The notes: generated from the sequence alone by a model not told the origin. Positions 42,716 to 52,261 are shown, numbered from the stretch's first letter. The stretch is 64,000 bases of DNA from Bacteroidia bacterium (GCA_022180565.1 BQML01000002.1:53888-117887); one strand, 5' to 3'. Numbers and translations: made by a program.

Positions 42716-43732
42716 ATGGTAGTGGTAACTGAACCTGGTGCAACAGAAAAGCAGATAGAGGAAATCATTCGTGTCCTCCACGAGCATGGATTTGACGTCC
42801 ATCGGTCAACGGGTGTCCGACAGACCGTTCTCGGCGCAATCGGGGTCCAACCCGACTTTGACCACAGGCAGATTCAGCTTCTTCCGGGTGTGGCAGAGGT
42901 CATCAGGATTACCGATCCCTACAAACTTGCGAGCAGGGCCTTCCAAAAGGAGGGAACCGTCGTCAAGGTGGGATCTGCGGAGATCGGGGGTCATGATGTC
43001 GTTATTATGGCAGGACCATGTTCCGTGGAGAGTGAGAAACAGATCTTCGCGATCGCGGAACATGTTGCGAAGAGCGGGGCCAGGGTGCTTCGGGGGGGAG
43101 CCTTCAAACCGCGGACATCACCCTATTCGTTTCAGGGCCTGGGTGAGGAGGGCCTGAAACTCCTGCGATCCGCAGCGGATGCTTTTGGCCTGAAGGTTAT
43201 CACGGAAGTGATGGACCGAAGCCAGATCGGGCTTGTCGAGCGGTATAGCGATGTTCTCCAGGTTGGAGCAAGGAATATGCAGAACTTCACGTTCCTCAAA
43301 GAACTTGGGAAGGCCTCGAAACCCGTGATGCTGAAGCGCGGACTTTCGGCAACGATTGAAGAATGGCTGATGTCCGCTGAGTACATTCTTTCCGGGGGAA
43401 ACATGCAGGTGATCCTCTGTGAGCGCGGCATTCGGACGTTTGAAACCGCGACGCGCAATACGATGGACATCGGCGCAATCCCGGTGATCAAGAAGAAGAG
43501 CCACCTCCCGATTGTCGCTGATCCTTCGCATGGAATCGGAATCCGCGATAAGGTCATTCCGATGGCGCGCGCTGCGGTCGCCGCAGGCGCAGACGGTCTT
43601 CTCATCGAAGTCCACAACGATCCGGATCATGCAAAATCGGACGGCGCGCAGTCGTTGTTTCCCGACCAGTTTTCGGAGATGATGGCCGAGGTGCGAATCA
43701 TCGCCCAGGCGATCGGCCGGCGCGTTCCCTGA
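42716..43732 (+). CDS. aroF: 3-deoxy-7-phosphoheptulonate synthase (DAHP synthase, AroAbeta/KdsA-like type)
   Basis: 338 aa from ATG 42716. An N-terminal ferredoxin-like regulatory domain (about 1-70) precedes the barrel with [51 protein letters not shown] and DPSHGIG. It condenses PEP and erythrose-4-phosphate, the first step to aromatic amino acids; the N-terminal domain usually gives Phe/Tyr feedback control. The start follows the octamer repeat directly, so its leader consists largely of repeat. Paired with tyrA downstream. Confidence 0.95.
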   Translation: MVVVTEPGATEKQIEEIIRVLHEHGFDVHRSTGVRQTVLGAIGVQPDFDHRQIQLLPGVAEVIRITDPYKLASRAFQKEGTVVKVGSAEIGGHDVVIMAGPCSVESEKQIFAIAEHVAKSGARVLRGGAFKPRTSPYSFQGLGEEGLKLLRSAADAFGLKVITEVMDRSQIGLVERYSDVLQVGARNMQNFTFLKELGKASKPVMLKRGLSATIEEWLMSAEYILSGGNMQVILCERGIRTFETATRNTMDIGAIPVIKKKSHLPIVADPSHGIGIRDKVIPMARAAVAAGADGLLIEVHNDPDHAKSDGAQSLFPDQFSEMMAEVRIIAQAIGRRVP

Positions 43733-43743
43733 CCTTCCGCCGC

Positions 43744-44844
43744 GTGCTCATGTCTCCATTGCCGCCCTTCAGGCATATCACGATCATCGGTGTTGGTTTG
43801 ATCGGAGGATCCCTCGGGTTGGCCATTCGCCGTCAACTGCCTGGCGCGGTGGTCACAGGGTTCGACCGCCCCGCAGTGCTTTCCAGAGCGAAACGTCGGG
43901 GAGCGATCCATCGTGCAGAAACGACGCTTGGGCGCGCTGTCCGGAACGCCGACCTTGTCATCCTCGCCGTACCGCCTTCACAGATCAGGTCTTTTCTTCC
44001 GCGAATTGCACGGTTGGTGTCCCAACGAACTCTCGTGACCGATGTGGGCAGTGTCAAAGCAGGGATCATGTCTGATGCGCGAAAGCTGTTTCCCAACGGA
44101 AACTTCATTGGCGGCCACCCCATGGCCGGAGCAGAGCATTCGGGCATTCTCGCTGCACATCCGCTGCTGTTTGAAAACGCTCTCTACGTTCTCACCCCGC
44201 TTCCGGGCGCACCTGTGCGCGCTTTGACGGCGTTGATCAGGAAAATCGGGGGGCGGCCGCTGAGGATGGATCCGTCCTTCCACGACGCTGTCGCCGCCAC
44301 CGTCAGCCATCTACCTCAGCTCGTTGCCGTTGCCCTCATGAATCTTGCGGGTGATCGCAGGAGAGGAACCGATGAGCATCTGCAACTGGGGGCCGGAGGC
44401 TTCAGGGATCTTACGCGTATTGCTTCGAGCCGGTTCGATCTTTGGAAACACATCCTGCCTGCAAACCATGCCGAGGTCACGGAGGCACTCAGGCGCCTGG
44501 AAAAGAAACTGGCCCGCTATCGCCGAGCTGTTGCAAGCAGGAACCTTCGGCTGCTCGCGCGTGAATTTCAACGTTCGAAGAGCTTGCGAAGCCGCATTCC
44601 GCGGGACATGAAAGGATTCCTGCATCCTCTGGCCGTTCTTGAGGTCTTCGTACCCGACAAGCCCGGCATGCTGGCGCAGCTCACCGGAGCTCTGGCGCGG
44701 AAGAACATCAATATCAAGGACCTTGAACTTATGAAAGTGAGGGAGGGCACCGGGGGCACCTTCCGCCTCTCGTTTGAATCGGCAGAGGAGAAAAAAAGGG
44801 CGCAGAAGATTCTGCGCCTGAAAGGTTTTTCAACGGATCGGTAA
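43744..44844 (+). CDS. tyrA: Prephenate dehydrogenase with C-terminal ACT domain
   Basis: 366 aa from GTG 43744 (ATG 43750 is two codons in). NAD motif GVGLIGGSLG near residue 18, GGHPMAGAEHSG with catalytic residues, and a helical dimerisation domain are visible. The last 75 residues form an ACT domain (LEVFVPDKPGMLAQLTGAL), suggesting tyrosine feedback. It oxidises prephenate to 4-hydroxyphenylpyruvate; with aroF it forms a tyrosine-biosynthesis pair. Confidence 0.93.
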   Translation: MLMSPLPPFRHITIIGVGLIGGSLGLAIRRQLPGAVVTGFDRPAVLSRAKRRGAIHRAETTLGRAVRNADLVILAVPPSQIRSFLPRIARLVSQRTLVTDVGSVKAGIMSDARKLFPNGNFIGGHPMAGAEHSGILAAHPLLFENALYVLTPLPGAPVRALTALIRKIGGRPLRMDPSFHDAVAATVSHLPQLVAVALMNLAGDRRRGTDEHLQLGAGGFRDLTRIASSRFDLWKHILPANHAEVTEALRRLEKKLARYRRAVASRNLRLLAREFQRSKSLRSRIPRDMKGFLHPLAVLEVFVPDKPGMLAQLTGALARKNINIKDLELMKVREGTGGTFRLSFESAEEKKRAQKILRLKGFSTDR

Positions 44845-44873
44845 GTGCGCCATGCGCGCTTCTTCCCGCCCGA

Positions 44874-45182
44874 CTACGGTTTTCCGGGGCTTTTCAAATC
44901 GGTCCCGGAGGCTGATGATCCGGAATCGCTCTGCGTGCCTGTGGCGCCGCTTTCTTTCTTCGTTCCCTCCTTTTTCTTGGGTGTTTCCGCCCCCGAGCTC
45001 TTCTTGTAGTCCGTGAGATAGAACCCCTGACCCTTGAAAATCATCCCGGCACCGCCACCCAGGACCCGCTTCAGCCCATCCCGGTCGCATTGAGGGCATC
45101 GGATGAGCGGGACGGCGGTCATTGACTGGAACTCTTCAAACGAATGGCCGCAGTGGGCGCATTTGTATTCATAGGTTGGCAT
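44874..45182 (-). CDS. FmdB-family zinc-ribbon protein
   Basis: 102 aa. The N-terminal PTYEYKCAHCGHSFEEFQ and the later CPQC form a zinc ribbon of the FmdB (putative regulatory protein) family; the Gly-rich GGGAGMIFKGQGFY segment is characteristic. The last 45 residues are Ser/Lys/Gly-rich and disordered. Family function is not established. It is the last gene of the ten-gene hrcA run. Confidence 0.9.
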   Translation of the reverse strand: MPTYEYKCAHCGHSFEEFQSMTAVPLIRCPQCDRDGLKRVLGGGAGMIFKGQGFYLTDYKKSSGAETPKKKEGTKKESGATGTQSDSGSSASGTDLKSPGKP

Positions 45183-45203
45183 GGCAGAGTCCTCTCTCCT
45201 GAT

Positions 45204-46400
45204 TCATCGAATTGTGTTCAACCCTTCCGCGATTCGTGACACACCCTTCTGCAGTTCTTCGAGGGAACAGGCGTACGATAGCCGCACCCATCGCTTTTCC
45301 CCGAATCCCGTGCCCGGCACCAGAGCCACATGATGGGTTGTCAGCAGATATTCACAGAGGTCCTCGGTTGTCTTCACGGCAACCGTGCCGGCCCTCTTCC
45401 TCAGGTAGGCGCTGACGTCGAAAAAGAGATAGAAGGCACCCCGAGGGTGGACATACTGAACATGGGGAATTCTCTGTACCTGCTCGAGGAGGTACTTCCG
45501 CCTTCGGTCAAACTCACCAACCATCTTCCGGATCGTATCGTTGAGGTTGCCGGTCAAGGCGACAAGCGCCGCCTTTTGCGCGATGGAATTTGCGTTGGAG
45601 GTGACCTGACCCTGGAACGTTTCCGCCGCGTTGATGATGTCCTTGCGGCCCGTCATGAAGCCTATCCGCCACCCGGTCATGGAGTATGCCTTGGACACAC
45701 CGTTGACGGTGATGACTTGGTCGCGGATGGCCGGAAGGGACCCCGGACTAAAGTGTGTTTCCTCGTCATAGAGGATTTTTTCATAAATCTCGTCGGAGAT
45801 GAGGTACACTCCTGACGATTTCACAACATCGGCAAGAGCCTCCATCTCCTCGCGCGAGTACACAGCACCTGTCGGATTGCAGGGGCTGTTAAGGATGACG
45901 GCCTTTGTTTTCCGGGTGAGGGCCTTCTTGAGTTGTGGCGCCGTCATCTTGAATTGGTTCTTCAGGGATGTTTTCACCAGGACAGGGCGGGCATCGACCA
46001 TCTGAACCATTTCCGGATAGCTTACCCAGAAGGGTGAAGGAATGATCACCTCGTCGCCGCGGTTACACAGGGCCTGGAGAGCGTTGAAGATGGAATGCTT
46101 GGCACCGGATGAGACCAGGATTCTCCCTGGGTCAGTCTCGATGCCGTTCTCGCGGCGAAACTTCTCAGCAATGGCTTTCAACAGCTCTGGCATCCCGCGG
46201 TTCGCGGTGTATTTTGTAAAATTCTCTCTGATCGCTTCAATGCCGGCGCTCTTCACGGGCTCCGGCGTTGGGAAATCAGGCTCGCCGGCCGTGAAGCTCA
46301 CGACGTCGTGACCCTCGGCTTTCATTGCCTTGGCCCGGGCAAACAGGGCGAGAGTTTGAGATGGCTTGATAGAAAGCGTTTTTCGGGAAAGGGGTTTCAT
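45204..46400 (-). CDS. Class I PLP aminotransferase, aspartate aminotransferase type
   Basis: 398 aa. PLP-binding Lys in VSKAYSMTGWRIG, SPCNPTGAVYSREE and the C-terminal Arg region RLSYACS fit the AspC/AAT subgroup I-gamma family. It likely interconverts aspartate and oxaloacetate, though prephenate or aromatic aminotransferase activity is possible given tyrA nearby. Start ATG 46400; the coaD gene ends 31 bases upstream on the same strand. Confidence 0.92.
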   Translation of the reverse strand: MKPLSRKTLSIKPSQTLALFARAKAMKAEGHDVVSFTAGEPDFPTPEPVKSAGIEAIRENFTKYTANRGMPELLKAIAEKFRRENGIETDPGRILVSSGAKHSIFNALQALCNRGDEVIIPSPFWVSYPEMVQMVDARPVLVKTSLKNQFKMTAPQLKKALTRKTKAVILNSPCNPTGAVYSREEMEALADVVKSSGVYLISDEIYEKILYDEETHFSPGSLPAIRDQVITVNGVSKAYSMTGWRIGFMTGRKDIINAAETFQGQVTSNANSIAQKAALVALTGNLNDTIRKMVGEFDRRRKYLLEQVQRIPHVQYVHPRGAFYLFFDVSAYLRKRAGTVAVKTTEDLCEYLLTTHHVALVPGTGFGEKRWVRLSYACSLEELQKGVSRIAEGLNTIR

Positions 46401-46431
46401 AAACTGTTGGTCGGCGTGGGAGAAGGGGAAA

Positions 46432-46923
46432 TCAACCTGATAGCTTCATGCGTCGTTTTCTCTCCAGCGAGCGTCGTACCGTTGGGGGCACGAATTCGGA
46501 CACGTCGCCGCCGTGGCGGGAGATTTCGCGGACAATGCTTGAGTTCAAGTAGGTATATTTTTCGTTCGGCATAAGGAAAACGGTTTCCACGGCTGCGTCG
46601 AGTTTCCGGTTCATCAATGCCATCTGGAGCTCATATTCGAAATCGGAGATTGCGCGTAGGCCTCGGACGATAGCCGCGGCCTGCTTTGACCTGGCATAAT
46701 CCACCAGAAGGCCTTCAAAGGAATCCACTTCAACGTTTCGATGACCTTTGGTGGCCTCTCTCAGCATATCCAATCGCTCCTCTTCGGAAAACAACGGGCT
46801 CTTGGAGGGGTTGCGGGCGATCGTGATGATGACCTTGTCAAAAAGCTTGACAGCCCTGTCAAGGATATCAAGGTGGCCGTTCGTGATCGGGTCAAACGTG
46901 CCCGGATAAATGGCGATTCTCAT
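46432..46923 (-). CDS. coaD: Phosphopantetheine adenylyltransferase
   Basis: 163 aa, the usual length. Nucleotidyltransferase motif GTFDPITNGHLDI, RGLRAISDFEYELQMALMNR and the late YTYLNSSIVREISRHGGDVSEFVP segment identify CoaD, the penultimate step of CoA synthesis. Overlaps rsmD by four bases (ATGA), a common genomic pairing. Confidence 0.96.
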   Translation of the reverse strand: MRIAIYPGTFDPITNGHLDILDRAVKLFDKVIITIARNPSKSPLFSEEERLDMLREATKGHRNVEVDSFEGLLVDYARSKQAAAIVRGLRAISDFEYELQMALMNRKLDAAVETVFLMPNEKYTYLNSSIVREISRHGGDVSEFVPPTVRRSLERKRRMKLSG

Positions 46924-47492
46924 GGTGAGGTTCCCTTTCCCGCCTGATCTCGTGCACGGAGAATCAGGGCGACGGTCTGGCCAAACTGTTTTCGGGTTGT
47001 GTCGAAGGCGTCCACTGGAACCGGAACATCCGACTCCCGACTGTGTTCCATGACGACATAGGTTCCGGGGCGGAGAAGACCTGATCCCGCGAGGAGCGCG
47101 GGCAGGGAGCCGATGGTCTCCAAGGAGTAGGGAGGGTCGACAAATACCAGGTCATACGCCTGAAAAACGTTTCTGATGAACCAAAAAACGTCCGCCTGAT
47201 GGATAATCGCCCGGTCGTTACAGCGAAGTGTCCGGATGTTTTGTTCAAGGGTGCGGAGTGCGGCTCGTGATTTCTCGACGAACGTCACGCGCCCGGCGCC
47301 CCGGCTCAGAGCTTCGAGTCCGAGGCTCCCGCTTCCGGCAAAGAGGTCCAGGACTTCCTTTCCCTCAAATTCGATTCGGGAAGCGAGGATATCGAAAAGC
47401 GTTTGTTTGACCCTGTCGGTTGTGGGCCTGACCGCCAGGGTGCGGGGAGCGGAGAGGCGCATTCCCCGGTACGTGCCCGCAATGATTCTCAT
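46920..47492 (-). CDS. rsmD: 16S rRNA (guanine966-N2)-methyltransferase
   Basis: 190 aa. DLFAGSGSLGLEALSRGA is the SAM motif and VFVDPPY the NPPY-like catalytic motif; RPTTDRVKQTLFDIL near the N-terminus is diagnostic for RsmD. It modifies G966 in helix 31 of 16S rRNA. Start overlaps the PilM-like stop by four bases. Confidence 0.95.
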   Translation of the reverse strand: MRIIAGTYRGMRLSAPRTLAVRPTTDRVKQTLFDILASRIEFEGKEVLDLFAGSGSLGLEALSRGAGRVTFVEKSRAALRTLEQNIRTLRCNDRAIIHQADVFWFIRNVFQAYDLVFVDPPYSLETIGSLPALLAGSGLLRPGTYVVMEHSRESDVPVPVDAFDTTRKQFGQTVALILRARDQAGKGTSP

Positions 47493-48406
47493 TCCGCCCG
47501 CAGACTCAACCCTATTGCCGGAGCAAACCTGAAGTTCTCCTTCTTGAACTGGTCGTACACTTTTCCTGTCACCGGAAGTTTTCGGAGGGAGTTGACGATC
47601 AGGGTTTGCGTATCGGTTTCATTCCGAATCGCTTGGAGGATGTCGGGAGGAACGGCCTGGCCGTAGAGGAACAAGGCGTCGGGTTCCCCAATCCCATCCT
47701 TCTGCTTGACATGCTTCAGGTAGGCGCTGATAGTTCGGGGAACATCATCGGGAACCTCCACCCTGTACGTACGGTAGTCAATGATCTCTCCGTTCCGGAC
47801 CAGGCTGGCGATCATGCCGGTCATCCTCAAGGAAAAGAGGCCCACCGCATGGTCACGAATTTCGGGGTAGTTGAATGAGATTGTTTTTTCCGTGCTCAGA
47901 TGATCAACGTCGATCAGATGCAGTTGGAGCCGAAGTTCCGATGTGACCTTCTGGAGAAAGGTCACCATGCCGCGGCGGACACCTACCACAAAGCCGGGGT
48001 GGAAGGTTTTCTCGGCCGACGGCAGAGGGTGCGAATCAACGATGAAGTCTTTTGGATCCGCATCCGGGAAATACTGGTTGATCTCCCACCGAAGGAAATC
48101 CGTGAGATCATTGCCCTTGAGCGACGTGGGGAGGGGGATGATGTTGATGAACGTCGGATCGGCAGGGAGGGCGTAGGAGACTGAGCGTGTTGCGATCTTG
48201 TTGCGCCTCAACATGTCGCCAAGCTCGCCTGCCAGCGTGGCCACCTGTGGATGGTCTGCTGAGAGGTGGATCCCCGCCTGAACGAGATCAACACTGGTCT
48301 CGCGCTCTGCCAGCGCTGTGACCACGGCCTTCTTTCCCTGCTCGATCTCGGCGATCTGGATGTGACCGTTGCAGAACGAGACCCCGAGATGGCGCGTTGA
48401 TTTCAT
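47489..48406 (-). CDS. PilM-like actin-fold protein
   Basis: 305 aa with the actin/ASKHA-like phases LGVSFCNGHIQIAEI at the N-terminus and later IPLPTSLKGNDLTDFLRWEINQ, resembling the PilM ATPase that docks on type IV pilus assembly proteins. No pilN, pilO or secretin gene accompanies it. With the ComEA-like and single-helix proteins upstream it could belong to a reduced DNA-uptake or secretion machine; this is inference. Otherwise unknown. Confidence 0.72.
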   Translation of the reverse strand: MKSTRHLGVSFCNGHIQIAEIEQGKKAVVTALAERETSVDLVQAGIHLSADHPQVATLAGELGDMLRRNKIATRSVSYALPADPTFINIIPLPTSLKGNDLTDFLRWEINQYFPDADPKDFIVDSHPLPSAEKTFHPGFVVGVRRGMVTFLQKVTSELRLQLHLIDVDHLSTEKTISFNYPEIRDHAVGLFSLRMTGMIASLVRNGEIIDYRTYRVEVPDDVPRTISAYLKHVKQKDGIGEPDALFLYGQAVPPDILQAIRNETDTQTLIVNSLRKLPVTGKVYDQFKKENFRFAPAIGLSLRAE

Positions 48407-48440
48407 CTTCCGGTGGGAGAGTTGGTGGGAGACAAGGGGA

Positions 48441-48899
48441 TTATTCTTCCCAGGACGCCTTGTTTACACGGGCATCGTCGGTAAGAGAGCCCACGGATCC
48501 GTAGCCGTCAGGATCTTCCAAGAGGTATTTCATGATTGCCGTCGTATCGACAACCTGAAGTGCATAGGGTTTCCAGGATTTCGGGGTATGCAGGAGCGAT
48601 TCCGGCACGAAGGGAGACATGACGAGCGGCCGAAAATAGGAGGTTCGGATGGTGTCGTGGAGCGTGTAAATGAACTGAACCAGGGAATCGACAGAAGTAT
48701 TATATCTCCCGCGGTAACCGATGTGGAGCAATTGAGCCTGGCGGAGATTGATCATTCGGGCCCGGGACTCTGCACGAAACCTCTCTTCCTCTTCCCGAAT
48801 CTTGTAGGGCTCATAGAGCACGTACAGGAGGGCGAGGGAGAGAAGAACGATGATACCTTTCAGGATCGGCGAACCTTTTGCCTCTTGGTAAACGGACAT
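48441..48899 (-). CDS. Single-helix membrane protein of unknown function
   Basis: 152 aa with one N-terminal hydrophobic helix (about 13-30) followed by a charged coiled-coil-like segment (REEEERFRAESRARM) and a soluble tail. The layout, a short cytoplasmic end, one helix and a periplasmic domain, recalls inner-membrane adaptor proteins such as PilN, but sequence similarity is not evident to me. It sits between the ComEA-like and PilM-like genes. Confidence 0.65.
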   Translation of the reverse strand: MSVYQEAKGSPILKGIIVLLSLALLYVLYEPYKIREEEERFRAESRARMINLRQAQLLHIGYRGRYNTSVDSLVQFIYTLHDTIRTSYFRPLVMSPFVPESLLHTPKSWKPYALQVVDTTAIMKYLLEDPDGYGSVGSLTDDARVNKASWEE

Positions 48900-48920
48900 T
48901 GTTCCTCCGGTTTGGATGGG

Positions 48921-49328
48921 CTAGTAGACTGTGATGAGAGGTCTGAGTTGTTCAAGTTTTCGTCCGGAGATACCCCGGATCTTGCGAAGGTCCTCGATTG
49001 ACCCGAATGGTCCGTGCTCGGTGCGATGGGCGATGATACGCTCGGCCGTCACTGCTCCGATCCCGGGGAGGGCCATAAGCTGCTGTTTCGTGGCCCGATT
49101 GATGTCTAAAGGACCCCGGGCCACCTCGGGGAGGTCCGAAGAGGCCTCACCCGCGCTCAGCATGGCAAATGTGCTGTCGGTGGATGTATAGTCGAAGACC
49201 TTGGCTGGGGGGAACGTCTCCTGATAGAGACGGACTCCCAGTCCAGCGACAAAGGCGCCCGTGACGAACAACAACACCTTGCGCTCCGTGGCCGTCAATG
49301 CCAGCCAGTCGTGCAGGCGCCTGAGCAT
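48921..49328 (-). CDS. ComEA-like helix-hairpin-helix protein
   Basis: 135 aa: a short cytoplasmic start, one hydrophobic segment (about 18-35), then a C-terminal helix-hairpin-helix domain with INRATKQQLMALPGIGAVTA and a second hairpin IRGISGRKLEQL. ComEA binds double-stranded DNA during natural uptake; short HhH proteins of this type occur in many bacteria without proven competence. It lies six bases after dnaJ on the same strand. Confidence 0.85.
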   Translation of the reverse strand: MLRRLHDWLALTATERKVLLFVTGAFVAGLGVRLYQETFPPAKVFDYTSTDSTFAMLSAGEASSDLPEVARGPLDINRATKQQLMALPGIGAVTAERIIAHRTEHGPFGSIEDLRKIRGISGRKLEQLRPLITVY

Positions 49329-49334
49329 GATGTT

Positions 49335-50510
49335 CTAAGAAAATGCGTCCTTTACTTTTTCGAAGAAACTCTTTCCTGAGCCTCGCGCTTCCTCCGGCGT
49401 CGGGACAAAGTTCGGAGAATTCTGCAGGCGTCTGAGCATCTCTCGTTCCTCGGAGCTGAGGTGCCTCGGGACCCAGATGTTCACCCGGACGATCTGGTCT
49501 CCTCGGCCGTGGCTGTTGAGGTGAGGGATCCCTCGGTCCCGCATCCGGAGTGCCCGACCCGCCGGTGTGGCGGGTTCGATCGTCAGCAGGGCTTTTCCGC
49601 CTAAGGTTGGGATCTCCACGTCGCCCCCAAGTGCCGCGACGGGAAAGCTGATCCAGAGATCATAGAGAATGTCGTCCCCCTCGCGTTTGAAATACTCGTG
49701 CGGTTGTTCCTCGATCAAGACGAGGAGGTCACCGGCCGGACCGCCTCGTCGTCCGGCGTGTCCCTGGCCCCTGAGCGGAATATAATTGCCTTCCGAAACG
49801 CCTGCGGGGACCGTCACTTTGATGGTCGATTCACCCTGAAGTCGTCCCTCTCCGCCGCAATTCGTGCAAGGTTGCCGGACCACGCGCCCCTCACCACCAC
49901 AGGTCGTGCACGTCGAAATGTTCACGAACTGGCCGAACACAGAACGAGAGACCTGACGAATCTCTCCGGACCCGCCGCAATCGGAACAGGTTGTCTTTCC
50001 GGAACCGGGCTTGGCACCCGATCCGCCGCAGACGTCGCAGGGCTTATACCTTCGGATCCTGATCTTCTTCTCGACACCGGTCGCGATTTCTTCCAACGTC
50101 AGGCGAATCGTTGCACGGAGATCGGCTCCGGGTGTTCCTTCCGTTCGAGGCCCGCTCCTGCGCCTGCTCTTCGATCCGCCGCCGAAGACTTCCTCGAAGA
50201 TACTACCCCCGAAGCCCCCTCCAAAGATGTCGCCGAACGTTGAGAAAATATCATTGACGTCAGTGAACTCCCGAAAGTTTGTGCCTTTGACGCCGTCGTG
50301 CCCGTAGCGATCATATCGTTGGCGTTTCTCGGCATCCCCCAGAACCTCATAGGCCTCCGCGGCTTCCTTGAACTTCTCTTCGGCTTCCTTATTCCCGGGA
50401 TTGCGATCCGGGTGGTACTTCAGCGCAAGCTTCCTGTACGCCTTCTTGATTTCTTCTGCCGTTGAAGAACGGCTCACACCGAGGATTTCGTAGTAGTCTC
50501 GCTTGGTCAT
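49335..50510 (-). CDS. dnaJ: Chaperone DnaJ
   Basis: 391 aa. J domain with HPD in YHPDRNPGN, Gly/Phe-rich linker ([10 protein letters not shown] and similar), zinc domain with four CxxCxGxG modules ([32 protein letters not shown]), and the C-terminal substrate-binding region. Full-length type I DnaJ. dnaK is not in the window. Nine bases separate it from grpE. Confidence 0.97.
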   Translation of the reverse strand: MTKRDYYEILGVSRSSTAEEIKKAYRKLALKYHPDRNPGNKEAEEKFKEAAEAYEVLGDAEKRQRYDRYGHDGVKGTNFREFTDVNDIFSTFGDIFGGGFGGSIFEEVFGGGSKSRRRSGPRTEGTPGADLRATIRLTLEEIATGVEKKIRIRRYKPCDVCGGSGAKPGSGKTTCSDCGGSGEIRQVSRSVFGQFVNISTCTTCGGEGRVVRQPCTNCGGEGRLQGESTIKVTVPAGVSEGNYIPLRGQGHAGRRGGPAGDLLVLIEEQPHEYFKREGDDILYDLWISFPVAALGGDVEIPTLGGKALLTIEPATPAGRALRMRDRGIPHLNSHGRGDQIVRVNIWVPRHLSSEEREMLRRLQNSPNFVPTPEEARGSGKSFFEKVKDAFS

Positions 50511-50519
50511 GGATGGTTT

Positions 50520-51164
50520 CTACCGTTCACTCGAGTCGCGTTCCCGATCCGTCCCCGCTGCATCGACTTCCTGTTCGTCTCCGGTTTCTGCCGAAACGAT
50601 GACCTTAGCGTGACGCAACACCTTGTCGTGATACAGATAGCCCCGCTCCACTTCTTCGAGGATCGTGTGCGGAGGAACTCCTTTCCTTGGTACTTGGAGG
50701 AGAGCGTCGTGAAACCGAACGTCGAACTCCTTTCCCACGGTCTCGAACGGCTTCACGTTGAATGAATGGAGAACTTTGAGGAGCTTCTGATGGATAAGCT
50801 CCACCCCCGCAAAGAAAGGACTTTCCTTGACCTCATGGGCATTCTTGAGCGACCGCTCCAGATCGTCTATGACGGGCAGCAGCGCGAGAAGCAACTCCTC
50901 GTTGGCATAGCGCATCAGGAGGGCATTCTCGTTTTCCGTCCGCTTCTTGAAATTCTCGAATTCGGCGGCCTTGCGCAGGAAGAGATCCTTGTAGGACGCC
51001 GCCTGTTGTTCCGCGGCCGCAAGCCTGGACTCGAGATCGGATGGAGCCTCCTGCGGCTGTTGTTCCTTCGTTGGACTCTCCTGCTGTTCGCCCGACAGTT
51101 GTTCCTCCTGTTCCCTCTCCGGCTGATTCTCTTCCCGTTCCTTCATATTCTTCGTCTCATTCAT
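50520..51164 (-). CDS. grpE: Nucleotide exchange factor GrpE
   Basis: 214 aa. A long acidic, Gln/Glu-rich N-terminus (about 1-55) leads to the coiled coil and to the core ALLPVIDDLERSLKNA and the C-terminal beta domain (HTILEEVERGYLYHDKVLRHAKVIVS). It releases ADP from DnaK. Overlaps hrcA by four bases (ATGA). The N-terminal tail is longer than in E. coli. Confidence 0.95.
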   Translation of the reverse strand: MNETKNMKEREENQPEREQEEQLSGEQQESPTKEQQPQEAPSDLESRLAAAEQQAASYKDLFLRKAAEFENFKKRTENENALLMRYANEELLLALLPVIDDLERSLKNAHEVKESPFFAGVELIHQKLLKVLHSFNVKPFETVGKEFDVRFHDALLQVPRKGVPPHTILEEVERGYLYHDKVLRHAKVIVSAETGDEQEVDAAGTDRERDSSER

Positions 51165-52207
51165 GATGCATTCAACAGTCTGGCAACGGCCCGGGCGACG
51201 TGATCCACCAGCGGGATGACCTTGCTGTAGTTCATGCGCTTGGGTCCAATGACCCCCAATTTTCCGCTCACGCCGTTGAATTCATAGTTCGCAGTGACAA
51301 TACTGTAATCCCGAGCCCTGGCCTCGTCGTTTTCGGCGCCGATCGAAATGACATAGCTCCGCCCGCTGTCATCATGCTTCTCGAGCAAATGAACGATCAC
51401 ATCCTCATTTTCAATCAGCTCGATCACGCTCCGAAAGTTTGCCGGATCGACGAACTCGGGCTGTTCAATGAGGGCGTTCGTGCCGGAGATGTGCAGTTTT
51501 TCATCACGTTCGTCGCTGAACAGACTGCCCACCGACTCGATAAACAGACGAACCAGACCGGTCTCCTCATCCGAGACATCCCGCACCCGTTCAACAAAGG
51601 TATCCCGGATCTCCTGCAGGGTCAGGCCCGAAATGCGTTCGTTCAGCAGGGAAGAAATCCGATCCAGGACTTCGCGCCGGACCTCGGAGCCGACTTCCAT
51701 CATGATCGTGCGGACAAGGCCTGATCGGATAGACATGACGACGAGAAGTCGTGAACTTGTGATCGGGATCAGCTCAAGCTTTTCAAAAACACCACTGCTC
51801 AGGTGAGGAGAGGAGACAACGCTCAGCTGACGCGAGATTTTGCTCAGGAGTTTCGAAGTTTCTCTCAGGAGATCATTCGGATCAGGCGTATATCCGAGGT
51901 GCTCCTCGATCGCCTGCTTCTCCGTCTCCGTCAACGTTTCGATGTCCATGAGGTAATCCACGTAATACCGGTATCCCCGGTCCGTGGGAATTCTGCCGGC
52001 GGATGTGTGCGGATGAGACAGAAAACCCTGCTCCTCGAGATCCGCCATTACGTTCCGAATGGTTGCCGGGCTGAGATTCGATTCAAAGTGCCGCGAAATA
52101 TACCGGGAGCCGACAGGGGACGCGGTCCGGATGTAGTTGTACACCACGTGCTTGAGGATTTCGCGTTCCCGTCTGTTCAGATCTTCCGTTGTGAAATCTC
52201 TTTCCAT
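51161..52207 (-). CDS. hrcA: Heat-shock repressor HrcA
   Basis: 348 aa from ATG 52207; an in-frame extension upstream would lie in the promoter. N-terminal winged helix (RREREILKHVVYNYI, SPATIRNVMADLEEQGFL) and a GAF-like dimerisation domain follow. HrcA normally binds the CIRCE operator (TTAGCACTC and inverted copy). I find no CIRCE-like repeat upstream of this gene. It starts the heat-shock run hrcA-grpE-dnaJ. Confidence 0.95.
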   Translation of the reverse strand: MERDFTTEDLNRREREILKHVVYNYIRTASPVGSRYISRHFESNLSPATIRNVMADLEEQGFLSHPHTSAGRIPTDRGYRYYVDYLMDIETLTETEKQAIEEHLGYTPDPNDLLRETSKLLSKISRQLSVVSSPHLSSGVFEKLELIPITSSRLLVVMSIRSGLVRTIMMEVGSEVRREVLDRISSLLNERISGLTLQEIRDTFVERVRDVSDEETGLVRLFIESVGSLFSDERDEKLHISGTNALIEQPEFVDPANFRSVIELIENEDVIVHLLEKHDDSGRSYVISIGAENDEARARDYSIVTANYEFNGVSGKLGVIGPKRMNYSKVIPLVDHVARAVARLLNAS

Positions 52208-52227
52208 CGAAAAATCCCGAAAAATCC
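52208..52227 (-). repeat. Perfect 10-bp tandem duplication abutting the hrcA start
   Basis: The 10-base unit CGAAAAATCC occurs twice in a row (52208-52217, 52218-52227) on the plus strand, i.e. GGATTTTTCG twice immediately before the hrcA ATG. It occupies the space where the ribosome site should be, between the promoter and the start. Confidence 0.85.
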
Positions 52228-52232
52228 AAGAA

Positions 52233-52261
52233 AATTTAACGATTTTTATGACGCTTGTCAA
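52233..52261 (-). promoter_or_regulatory. Strong candidate promoter of hrcA-grpE-dnaJ
   Basis: On the minus strand: TTGACA (52261-52256), 17 bases, TAAATT (52238-52233). Perfect -35, good -10. The predicted start is around 52226, so the mRNA would begin within the 10-bp duplication. No CIRCE element overlaps it. Confidence 0.7.

Noticed and set aside
42383..42802. Minus-strand frames rich in Phe, Ser and Leu across the octamer array
   Set aside because: They are products of the 8-base repeat, which leaves all minus-strand frames open; no start context or family features.
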